Assembly (NCBI GenBank): GCA_021792135.1 | Contig: JAJYVF010000015.1 | Span: forward strand, 1 to 64,000 | Direction of reading: 5' to 3' | DNA from: Acidobacteriota bacterium | GTDB taxonomy: Bacteria > Acidobacteriota > Terriglobia > Terriglobales > Acidobacteriaceae | DNA length: 64,000 bases | In this document: positions 22,106 to 29,782 of the stretch, piece by piece | Layout of the letters: every line of letters begins with the position of its first letter | Position numbering within the stretch: the stretch's first letter is position 1 | Notes under the pieces: generated by a model | Database searches by the model: none | Told to the model about the DNA's origin: nothing | What the model saw: the letters and a program-made list of their open reading frames with translations, nothing else | Made by a program: the position numbers and the translations under genes

Positions 22106-22585
22106 ATGGAAATCATTCGAGCACGATCGATAACGCCGCGCACTGTCGCCGCGGCTGTGGTCCTTCTCATGTCCTGCCTGCCCGCGTTTGCTTCGCTGGG
22201 CGGCAATGTGGCATCCATCGATGCCGATCGGGCACACATGCGAGCCAGCCTCGAGGTGGCGCACAGCGGCACCTGCGACATCCATCGGATCCAGTCCCCC
22301 ATCGGCACGGTGGTGAAAGAGTTCGTCTCCTCGGCAGGACGAGTTTTTGCCGTGACGTGGCATGGCCCCTTCGTGCCCGATCTGCAGCAGATCCTCGGCC
22401 CATCCTATTTTCAGCAGTACTCCGAAGCGCTCCAGGCTCGGGAGCATCACTACGGGCACCGGTCGCTGAACCTCCAGCTGCCCGGGCTGGTGGTGCAGAC
22501 CGGAGGACATATGCGGGATTATTTTGGCCGAGCCTACATCCCTGACATGGTGCCTCAGGGTGTCAGGGCGAATGAGATCCAGTAA
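22106..22585 (+). CDS. DUF2844-family secreted protein
   Basis: A 159-residue protein with a signal peptide (ending near LPAFASLGG), followed by a compact domain: SIDADRAHMRA, SGTCDIHRIQSPIGTVVKEFVS and VFAVTWHGPFVPDLQQILG. This is the pattern of the uncharacterised DUF2844 family. Members are usually encoded next to DUF3443 genes, as is the case here with a 16-bp gap. A GTG at 22097 could add three residues. Function unknown; export to the periplasm is likely. Confidence 0.8.
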   Translation: MEIIRARSITPRTVAAAVVLLMSCLPAFASLGGNVASIDADRAHMRASLEVAHSGTCDIHRIQSPIGTVVKEFVSSAGRVFAVTWHGPFVPDLQQILGPSYFQQYSEALQAREHHYGHRSLNLQLPGLVVQTGGHMRDYFGRAYIPDMVPQGVRANEIQ

Positions 22586-22601
22586 TTACATGGAGCGACC
22601 T

Positions 22602-23915
22602 GTGCGCAAGCTTTTTCTCTCGATTCTGCTGACGAGTCTGGGGCTCGCTGCCGGTTGCGGCGGCAGCAGCAGCAGCACTTCCAAAACCACCGGCACGGGG
22701 ACGAGCCCGACCGACTCGAACGTGATGAGCATTACCGTCGACGGCGGCCCCACAGCCAATCTGCAGGGCGGTTCGCTGTACGCCAACGCGGCCTTCGCCT
22801 CGGCAACCATCTGCGCGCCCGGGAGCACCTCCAACTGCGTCACGGTGGATCACCTACTGGTCGACACCGGCTCCTATGGTCTGCGCGTGCTCGAGTCCGC
22901 GGTGGGGTCGTTGGGCCTTCCCGCCGTGAACGCGTCGAACGGCTCCCCGGCCTATAACTGCGTTTCCTTTGTGGATGGCTCCTACCTCTGGGGTCCGGTG
23001 GAGCAGGCCGACGTCACGCTGGGAGGAGAGACCGCAAGTAAAGTTCCGATTCAGGTCATCAGCAGCTCGACCACCGGTATCCCCACAAGCTGCTCCAACG
23101 GCAGCACCAGCAACCAGAACACGCAGGCGAGCCTCGGAGCGAACGGCGTTCTCGGCGTCGGGTTCGAACCCACGGACTGCACCTTTGCAGGCACGAACTA
23201 CTGCATTCCTTCCCCGGGCAGCACTACTCCTCCTCCCATTTACTACACATGCTCCGGCAGCTCGTGCAGCGCCGAGTTTATCGCCGCAACAAACCAGGTA
23301 ACCAACCCGGTGGTCATGCTGCCCAGCGACAACAATGGCGTTATCGTTGAGTTGCCGGCTGTCTCGGGCGGTGGCGCGGCTACCCTGACCGGCTCTCTCA
23401 TTTTCGGCATCGGAACCGAGTCGAACAATCAGCTGGCCAGCAGCACCACCGTCTTTACCGTGACCTGCGACGACTTCACGACCATCTTCCAGGGGCAAAC
23501 TTACGGGATCACGGATCCGACCACCTGCTCGGGCCCTGGCAGCTTTATCGACAGCGGCTCCAACGGGCTCTTCTTTCCCAATGCCGCCAATATCCCCGTC
23601 TGTCCGACCAGTACTTCGGTTGGGGATCTCTCCTCTTTCTACTGCCCCAGCTCGACCCAGAACTTCACGGCCACGAACCAGGGCGCAGGCGGGACATCGA
23701 AGACCACCAGCTTCAGCGTCGGGAACGCCGAGAGCATCTTTACCAGTCCGGCTACCGGCTCGGATGCCGCCCTCAGCACCCTCGCGGGGCCGAATCCTTC
23801 CGGTGTGGGATTCGACTGGGGACTTCCCTTTTTCTACGGCGTGAATGTCTACAACGCGATCGATGGGCGGACGATGCCCTCGGGCGCGCCGCCGGGCCCG
23901 TGGTGGGCCTACTGA
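22602..23915 (+). CDS. DUF3443 lipoprotein with pepsin-like DTGS/DSGS motifs
   Basis: A 437-residue Ser/Thr/Gly-rich lipoprotein: the leader VRKLFLSILLTSLGLAAGC has a good lipobox with Cys19. Two features recall bilobal aspartic peptidases: VDTGSYGLRV (Asp88) and FIDSGSNGLFF (Asp317), roughly 230 residues apart, and NGVLGVGF between them, like the hydrophobic psi-loop of pepsins. DUF3443 is annotated as uncharacterised; the peptidase idea is my inference from motifs. The GTG at 22602 with GGAG upstream is preferred over the ATG at 22590. Many cysteines suggest disulfides outside the cytoplasm. Confidence 0.85.
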   Translation: MRKLFLSILLTSLGLAAGCGGSSSSTSKTTGTGTSPTDSNVMSITVDGGPTANLQGGSLYANAAFASATICAPGSTSNCVTVDHLLVDTGSYGLRVLESAVGSLGLPAVNASNGSPAYNCVSFVDGSYLWGPVEQADVTLGGETASKVPIQVISSSTTGIPTSCSNGSTSNQNTQASLGANGVLGVGFEPTDCTFAGTNYCIPSPGSTTPPPIYYTCSGSSCSAEFIAATNQVTNPVVMLPSDNNGVIVELPAVSGGGAATLTGSLIFGIGTESNNQLASSTTVFTVTCDDFTTIFQGQTYGITDPTTCSGPGSFIDSGSNGLFFPNAANIPVCPTSTSVGDLSSFYCPSSTQNFTATNQGAGGTSKTTSFSVGNAESIFTSPATGSDAALSTLAGPNPSGVGFDWGLPFFYGVNVYNAIDGRTMPSGAPPGPWWAY

Positions 23916-23954
23916 GGGCGCCCTGTCTTTCGGAGGCTCTCGGGAAGGAGCCGG

Positions 23955-24197
23955 TTATTCGAGCCGGAAGCTGTATTCCTCAATCACCGGATTGGTGAGC
24001 ACTTCGCGGGCAATGCGTTCCACCTCCGCCTGGGCATCGGCCTGGGGCATGCCGTCTTCCAGCGTCAGCTCGAAATGTTTGCCCTGCCGAACGTCCGTCA
24101 CACCCTGATAGCGCATCTTACGCAGCGCATTGTGAATGGCCTGGCCCTGCGGATCGAGGACGGTTTTCTTCAGCGTGACGTAGACATGAGCCTTCAT
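23955..24197 (-). CDS. purS: phosphoribosylformylglycinamidine synthase subunit PurS
   Basis: An 80-residue protein of standard PurS size. It starts MKAHVYVTLKKTVLDPQG, then has the RYQGVTDVRQGKHFELTL strand-turn-strand and a C-terminal VLTNPVIEEYSFRL. PurS dimers couple PurL and PurQ so that ammonia passes between them in step 4 of purine synthesis. In many genomes purS adjoins purQ and purL; here it stands alone, divergent from pyrophosphatase. A consensus TATAAT 8 nt upstream of the ATG and no ribosome site suggest a leaderless message. Confidence 0.95.
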   Translation of the reverse strand: MKAHVYVTLKKTVLDPQGQAIHNALRKMRYQGVTDVRQGKHFELTLEDGMPQADAQAEVERIAREVLTNPVIEEYSFRLE

Positions 24198-24205
24198 TGT
24201 GACCG

Positions 24206-24211
24206 ATTATA
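24206..24211 (-). promoter_or_regulatory. TATAAT, candidate leaderless -10 of purS
   Basis: A consensus TATAAT ends 8 nt upstream of the purS ATG on the minus strand, with no Shine-Dalgarno between. Confidence 0.55.
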
Positions 24212-24279
24212 AATCCAGGTCCTTCCCGCACCGGTGCGAGGCAGTCCCCACTACCGGTTGATGAGGCACTGATTCCATT

Positions 24280-24840
24280 ATGATTAATTATCTTGAATTG
24301 CCTGTCGGCGACAAGGCTCCCGAAGTCTTCAACGTCGTAATCGAGATCCCGGCCGAGGGTATCAACAAATACGAGTACGACAAGCAGCTCCACGTCTTCC
24401 GGCTGGACCGGAATCTCTACTCGCCCGTTCATTATCCCGGCGACTATGGCTTTGTTCCCTCCACGCTCAGCGACGACGGCGACCCCCTCGATGTGCTGGT
24501 GCTGGTGGATGCGCCCAGCTTTCCGGGCTGCGTGATGCAGGTGCGCCCCATCGGACTGCTGGAGATGCTCGACCAGGGCGTTCTCGACGAAAAGGTGCTG
24601 GCGGTGGGACGTAAGAATCCCCGCTATACCGATGTGTGGAACTACTCGGAAATCTACCCGCACATGCTGAAGGAGATCACGCACTTCTTCTCCATCTACA
24701 AGGACCTCGAAGGCAAGCGCGTGGAGATCAAGGGATGGCATGACGCCGCCGTCGCCCGCGACCGGGTGATGTATGCGGCACGCAACTTCATCGCGGCCCG
24801 CGACAGGAAGCTTATCGAGGCGGCGGGCGTCCAGGAGTAA
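24280..24840 (+). CDS. ppa: inorganic pyrophosphatase, family I
   Basis: A 186-residue cytoplasmic enzyme that hydrolyses pyrophosphate and so drives biosynthetic reactions. Family I motifs are intact: VVIEIPAEGINKYEYDK, YPGDYGFVPSTLSDDGDPLDVLVL (the metal-binding acidic cluster) and KVLAVGRKNPRY. Length is typical. The start at 24280 has no strong ribosome site. It is divergent from purS with an 82-bp gap. Confidence 0.97.
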   Translation: MINYLELPVGDKAPEVFNVVIEIPAEGINKYEYDKQLHVFRLDRNLYSPVHYPGDYGFVPSTLSDDGDPLDVLVLVDAPSFPGCVMQVRPIGLLEMLDQGVLDEKVLAVGRKNPRYTDVWNYSEIYPHMLKEITHFFSIYKDLEGKRVEIKGWHDAAVARDRVMYAARNFIAARDRKLIEAAGVQE

Positions 24841-24848
24841 ATCGATCC

Positions 24849-25802
24849 TCAGCCGCCGGTGCCGGATGCGCTGCCCGGCGGCTTGTGCGTGGACTTTTTC
24901 TCTCGCGCGAAGCGCTCGTGGACGATGCGGACCGTGGGCTCCACTCCGCCGAAGACCGTCGCCTGGTCGCCCGCGATCTTTCCGGCCTCGCAATGCAGCA
25001 GCAGGCCGGCACTGCTCTTCGTGCAGGCCTGCTGCGTGAGCAGCACCACGCTGGCCTGGCTGCGCTCCGCGGCGGCGCGGTAGCGGAACCACGTCGCCAG
25101 CGGCACGCGCAGCGCGTATTTGGGCGCAATGCTGCCCATGTCCAGCACCACCGCGCTGAAGCCTCCGCCCTGCAGCAGCAGATCCGCGGCGCGCAGCGCC
25201 TGATCGAGCCGCTGCCACGGCTTTCGGGCGCGAATCGGGCGGCCAGGCCTGGGCAGCGGCACTTCGACGGCGATGACTTCCCTTCTCTGTTCCCGCACGC
25301 GAGGCTGCGGCTCCGCACAGCGCGGAGCAAAGGGACGCTGCGTCTCTTCGTGCGGCTGTGGGTGTGGCTGTGGCCCGGCGCCCCTTGCGCTTTTCGCCGG
25401 CTCTGCAGGGATCTGGCCTGTTTCCTGAGCGAAACCTGGAAGCGGGAGCTGCTGCGGCTCGACACCGCAGCGCACCCACAGCAGCCGGTCGAGATCCACA
25501 CCCAGGCCCGCGGCCGATTCGGGGTCGAGAGCATCGGAAGCGTCGATCCAGGCGCAGACGCGGCCGGCACGGGTAAGGCCCGCAACAAAGGAGAGCGCCA
25601 CCGAGGTGCGCCCGGAGCATTCCGGCCCGCTCAGTTCGCTGATGGCCCCCAGGGGAAGCCCGCCGCCGAGCAGATCATCCACCGCCGCAATGCCGGTCGG
25701 CGCTGTGGAACGGATCACCCGGGGCGCAGGGGTCAGCGCCGAAGGGATGCGACCCGCAAGAGCAGCTTCGATCTGGAGACGCAGCAGGTGGGCCGAGGAC
25801 AT
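24849..25802 (-). CDS. RecA-like ImuA-family protein
   Basis: A 317-residue protein resembling the truncated RecA homologues (ImuA/SulA-like) that accompany mutagenic translesion polymerases. TAPTGIAAVDDLLGGGLPLGAISELSG matches the entry to the RecA core. The P-loop reads GPECSGRT (59-66), with Arg65 where RecA has the catalytic Lys. A Pro/Gln/Arg-rich insert covers about 120-190. The strand VVLDMGSIAP and later VVLLTQQAC follow. ImuA is usually encoded with ImuB and DnaE2; neither is adjacent here, so the role is inferred from the family only. The C-terminus is basic and probably flexible. Confidence 0.7.
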   Translation of the reverse strand: MSSAHLLRLQIEAALAGRIPSALTPAPRVIRSTAPTGIAAVDDLLGGGLPLGAISELSGPECSGRTSVALSFVAGLTRAGRVCAWIDASDALDPESAAGLGVDLDRLLWVRCGVEPQQLPLPGFAQETGQIPAEPAKSARGAGPQPHPQPHEETQRPFAPRCAEPQPRVREQRREVIAVEVPLPRPGRPIRARKPWQRLDQALRAADLLLQGGGFSAVVLDMGSIAPKYALRVPLATWFRYRAAAERSQASVVLLTQQACTKSSAGLLLHCEAGKIAGDQATVFGGVEPTVRIVHERFAREKKSTHKPPGSASGTGG

Positions 25803-25953
25803 ACCGCTACCACTTTCGCTTTATTTTCGCCCTTCCGGGGAGCCGGCGCAACCCGCTTCCGGCGCCTGGAACAGCAGCCGTGGAGAGGCCGGATTCCCAT
25901 TGACTTGCGCGCCAGGACTGCCCGCCCCGGCGCGATTCCGGCGGCAAATGCTA

Positions 25954-25959
25954 TAGCAT
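25954..25959 (+). promoter_or_regulatory. TAGCAT, candidate leaderless -10 of recG
   Basis: TAGCAT, embedded in GCTATAGCAT, ends 7 nt before the recG GTG; no ribosome site is visible. Confidence 0.4.
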
Positions 25960-25966
25960 CGCTCCA

Positions 25967-28210
25967 GTGCTCACCCTCGAAACTCCGGTCCAGTTCGCCA
26001 AAGGCATCGGCCCCGCCATCGCCAAAACCCTTGCAGAAAAGAACATCGCCACCGTCGAGGATCTGCTGCTGCACCTGCCTTTCCGCTATGAAGACCGCCT
26101 GAATCCACGCGCCCTCAGCGAACTCAAGCCCGGCGAGATGGCCAGCGTCATCGCCGAAGTGCGCGGCGCGGCCCTGCTCCGCACCCGCAAAATGCCCATC
26201 TTTGAGATGACCGTCGGCCAGGGAATCTCTTCCATGAAGTGCCTCTGGTTCCACGGCACCTGGCTCAGGGACAAGTTCCAGCCAGGCCAGATGGTGGCCC
26301 TCTTCGGCAAGATCGAACCGTCGCGTTCGGGCCGTGGATTCAAGATGATGCAGCCGCAGATTGAAGTTCTGCCTGATGGTCACGATGACGCCATGGACCG
26401 GCTGCTGGAGGTGGGCCGCATCACCCCTGTCTACGAATCGCTGAGCGGCAGCCGCCTGGCTTCGCGCTGGATCCGGCGCATCCTCTGGAACCTCCTCGAA
26501 GAGATGAAGGGCACCATCCCGGAAACCCTGCCGGCCGCACTCCTTGCCCGGCTGAACCTTCCCGGCCGCGAACAAGCCCTGCGGACCGTACACTTCCCTG
26601 CCGCCGGCACCCCCATGTCGCAGTTGCAGGCTGCAGCCACCGCTGCCCACCGCCGCCTCATCTTCGAGGAGCTGTTCTACCTGGAACTCGGCCTCGAGGT
26701 GAAGCGCAGAAAATTCCAGGAGAAAACCGGCGTCGCCTTCACAACCAGCGAAAAGGTCCGGGCCGCATTGCGGGAGATCCTGCCCTTTCATCCGACCTCG
26801 GCGCAGAAGCGAGCGCTGGGCGAAATCGCTGCCGATATGCGCCGTCCCGTCCCCATGCGCCGTCTGCTGCAGGGCGATGTCGGCTCCGGCAAAACCATCG
26901 TTGCGCTCCAGGCCATGCTCATCGCCATTGAGAACGGCTACCAGGCCGCCCTAATGGCGCCCACCGAAATCCTCGCCACCCAGCATTACCTCTCGGCACG
27001 GCGCGTGCTGGAGAAATCGTCGCGGCACTACCGCATCACCCTGCTCACCGGCTCGCTGGAAGAAGATGTGAAGCGGCTCCGCCGGCGGCAGATCGACGAC
27101 GGCGAGACGGACCTGGTGATCGGCACCCATGCGCTGATCGAAGAGAAGGTCGAGTTCGCCAGGCTCGGGCTGGTCGTGGTTGACGAACAGCATCGCTTCG
27201 GTGTGCTGCAGCGCTTCCGGCTGATGAAGAAGGATGGCGCCGAGCCGGACGTGCTGGTGATGACGGCTACGCCCATCCCCCGCACTCTGGCGCTCTCGCT
27301 TTATGGCGATCTCGACCTCAGCGTGCTCGACGAGCTGCCCCCTGGGCGCACGCCCATCGTCACGCGCCAGGTGCCCGACCAGCGCTCGGATGAGGTGTGG
27401 GGCTTTGTCCGCGGCCAGGTCGCGCGAGGCCATCAGGCGTACGTGGTCTATCCCGTGATCGAAGGCCCGAAGGACGATCAGCCGGAGCTGGATTTTGCCG
27501 AGCCGGAGACGGAGGATGAATCCGCCAAAACGGCGAAGAAGTCCGCCAGGAAGAGCAAGACCGATTCGCTCTTCGCGAAGGTCTCCTCCCGGCTGCAGCT
27601 CAAGTCCGCCACCGACATGTACGAACGCCTGCGCGCGCAGGAACTCTCCGGCCTGCGCGTGGGACTGCTGCATGGCCGGCTCAGCGCCGATGACAAGGAA
27701 GTGGTGATGCGCCGCTTCCAGCGCGGCGAAATCGATGTGCTGATCGCAACGACCGTAATCGAAGTCGGCGTCGATGTGCCGAACGCGACGGTGATGGTCA
27801 TCGAGCACGCGGAGCGCTTCGGCCTGGCTCAGCTCCACCAGCTGCGCGGGCGCGTCGGGCGAGGCGCGGCAAAGTCGTATTGCATCCTGATGCCCGGCGG
27901 CAAGCTTTCTCCGCTTGCCGAGGAGCGGCTGGTGGCCATGGTGCGCACCCAGGATGGCTTCGAACTGGCCGAACTGGATCTCCAGTTGCGCGGCCCCGGC
28001 GAGTTCTTCGGAACCCGCCAGGCGGGCCTGCCGGATTTCCGCGTCGCGAATCTGGTGCGCGACGGGGCGCTGCTGGAGCTGGCAAAAGAGGAGTCCGCTC
28101 GCTTCGTGAAGAAGGCCGGCGAGGAAGCTACGCCCGAAGAGAAGGCGCGGGTCTGGTCGAGGCTGAAGGAAGCCTGGCAACGGCGCTACGGCCTGGCCGA
28201 GGCTGGCTGA
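25967..28210 (+). CDS. recG: ATP-dependent DNA helicase RecG
   Basis: A 747-residue helicase that regresses stalled forks and processes branched DNA. The N-terminal wedge/OB domain begins TPVQFAKGIGPAIAKTLAEK and includes LLLHLPFRYEDR. Motor 1 has Walker A GDVGSGKT (303-310) and the DEQHRFG box. Motor 2 has TTVIEVGVDVPNATVMVIE and QLHQLRGRVGRG, followed by the TRG-type C-terminal hairpin. A charged insert of about 45 residues (near 510-545, Asp/Glu then Lys-rich) separates the motor 2 strands and accounts for the extra length. It starts at a GTG with no ribosome site. Confidence 0.97.
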   Translation: MLTLETPVQFAKGIGPAIAKTLAEKNIATVEDLLLHLPFRYEDRLNPRALSELKPGEMASVIAEVRGAALLRTRKMPIFEMTVGQGISSMKCLWFHGTWLRDKFQPGQMVALFGKIEPSRSGRGFKMMQPQIEVLPDGHDDAMDRLLEVGRITPVYESLSGSRLASRWIRRILWNLLEEMKGTIPETLPAALLARLNLPGREQALRTVHFPAAGTPMSQLQAAATAAHRRLIFEELFYLELGLEVKRRKFQEKTGVAFTTSEKVRAALREILPFHPTSAQKRALGEIAADMRRPVPMRRLLQGDVGSGKTIVALQAMLIAIENGYQAALMAPTEILATQHYLSARRVLEKSSRHYRITLLTGSLEEDVKRLRRRQIDDGETDLVIGTHALIEEKVEFARLGLVVVDEQHRFGVLQRFRLMKKDGAEPDVLVMTATPIPRTLALSLYGDLDLSVLDELPPGRTPIVTRQVPDQRSDEVWGFVRGQVARGHQAYVVYPVIEGPKDDQPELDFAEPETEDESAKTAKKSARKSKTDSLFAKVSSRLQLKSATDMYERLRAQELSGLRVGLLHGRLSADDKEVVMRRFQRGEIDVLIATTVIEVGVDVPNATVMVIEHAERFGLAQLHQLRGRVGRGAAKSYCILMPGGKLSPLAEERLVAMVRTQDGFELAELDLQLRGPGEFFGTRQAGLPDFRVANLVRDGALLELAKEESARFVKKAGEEATPEEKARVWSRLKEAWQRRYGLAEAG

Positions 28211-28351
28211 AACTTCCCGCGCCGTATCCGCGTTCCACCCCGGAATCGCGCACTCGGTCGCAGACTGCATTTCGAAAGGCGCTTTGCTCCTGCGAGACGC
28301 TGCGGATTACCATTGGCGTGCCTCAGAGCCCCGAGTTCCCCAGGAGAGAAG

Positions 28352-29767
28352 ATGACGAGGATCCTTCAGCAGATTGAGCATATCGTCGTGGTCATGATGG
28401 AAAACAGGTCGTTCGACAACATGGCCGGATGGCTGTACGGGCCAGGGACGCAACCCCCTGCGCAGTTCCTTCCCGCCTCCAGTGCAAAGACCTTTAACGG
28501 CCTGCATGCGGGGCTGTTCAATCCGGCCAGCGAATTGTATTTCACAGGCCAGTCGCAGGAGACGTATCCGGTGTTTGACAAGGCAGCGGCATTCAATATG
28601 CCCGACCCGAATCCCAATGAGGATTTCCCGAACGTCAACCTGCAGCTCTACGGCCCGGAAGCGCCGAACCAGAATCCCATGTGGCCGAATCTCGGATTCG
28701 CGACGAATTACAAGCTGGTGACGGGCAGCAACATCCCCGTCGAGATCATGGAGCCCTTCAGCCCCGCTCAGGTCCCGGTGCTTTCGGCGCTGGCGCGGAA
28801 TTTCGCCGTCTCCGATGCCTGGTTCAGCTCGGTTCCCAGCGAAACCTGGCCCAACCGCTGCTTCTTCCACAGCGGAACGTCGAACGGCAACGTGGTGAAC
28901 GGCGCCTATCCCAATCCTTTCGACTGGGATGTACGCACAATCTTTAATGTGCTCGAAGACCTCGGCATCAGCTGGCGGGTGTACAGCGATACGCTGGTTG
29001 CGCCCGCCCTCACCTGGGTGATGTTCCCGCAGCTGTGGGGTTTTGGCCTCGACCGCTTCGGGCATTTCAGCGACTTCAGGGAAGCCTGCGCCAAAGGAAC
29101 ACTGCCCCGCTACACCTTCCTCGAACCCAGTTTCCTCGACAACCCTAACGACGATCACCCGCCGCATGATATTCGCGCCGGGGAGCAGTTTCTGCTCGAT
29201 ATCTGGCAGGCCGTGAGCCGCTCGCCGCTCTGGGAGAAGACCCTGCTCTTTATCACCTACGACGAGCACGGCGGTACCTACGACCACGTGATGCCGCCCT
29301 GGAATGCCGCCTGCCCGGATGCAAAGAGCAATCCCGGACAGCAGGGCTTCACCTTCAATCGCTTCGGCGTTCGCGTTCCAGCGATCGCTGTCTCGCCGTG
29401 GATTCAGGCCGGAACAGTGTTTCGCTCGCCCATCGGCGTCCCCTGCGATCACACCTCGATGCTGGCCACTCTGCGCGACTGGCTTGAGATTCCCGCCGAC
29501 AAGATGCTGTCGAGCGCCCGGATCGCGGCGGCGCCCACACTCGCTCAGGTTGTCACGCTCGAAGAGCCGAGAACCGATCTGCCCGATATCCCTCCTCCGC
29601 CGGGCCAGGCGGAACCGACGCCGACCAGTCGCCCTCTCAATGACCTGCAAAAGAGCCTGGTCTCCGCATCTGCCGTGCAGAAGGGCGCCGATCCGGTGCA
29701 GGCGGTCAATGCGCACAGGACACGGCAGGACGCGATCAACGCCTTCGCGGCATCGCGAACTCCATAG
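28352..29767 (+). CDS. phosphoesterase of the phospholipase C/acid phosphatase family
   Basis: A 471-residue member of the bacterial phosphoesterase family (phospholipase C and AcpA type). The metal-binding start IEHIVVVMMENRSFDNMAGWLYG places Glu-Asn near residue 16, and later conserved pieces are VSDAWFSSVPSETWPNR, FITYDEHGGTYDHV, FGVRVPAIAVSPW and DHTSMLATL. These enzymes cleave phospholipid headgroups or phosphomonoesters. No signal peptide or Tat motif is visible: the protein begins four residues before the fold, unlike most secreted relatives. AGGAG precedes the ATG. A 751-residue protein follows after 15 bp, and the two are probably made together. Confidence 0.88.
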   Translation: MTRILQQIEHIVVVMMENRSFDNMAGWLYGPGTQPPAQFLPASSAKTFNGLHAGLFNPASELYFTGQSQETYPVFDKAAAFNMPDPNPNEDFPNVNLQLYGPEAPNQNPMWPNLGFATNYKLVTGSNIPVEIMEPFSPAQVPVLSALARNFAVSDAWFSSVPSETWPNRCFFHSGTSNGNVVNGAYPNPFDWDVRTIFNVLEDLGISWRVYSDTLVAPALTWVMFPQLWGFGLDRFGHFSDFREACAKGTLPRYTFLEPSFLDNPNDDHPPHDIRAGEQFLLDIWQAVSRSPLWEKTLLFITYDEHGGTYDHVMPPWNAACPDAKSNPGQQGFTFNRFGVRVPAIAVSPWIQAGTVFRSPIGVPCDHTSMLATLRDWLEIPADKMLSSARIAAAPTLAQVVTLEEPRTDLPDIPPPPGQAEPTPTSRPLNDLQKSLVSASAVQKGADPVQAVNAHRTRQDAINAFAASRTP

Positions 29768-29782
29768 CGAGGAGAAGACCCC

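Noticed and set aside
23160-23171. GGGTTCGAACCC, a tRNA T-arm-like sequence
   Set aside because: It is inside the DUF3443 coding region and no acceptor, D or anticodon arms can be built around it.
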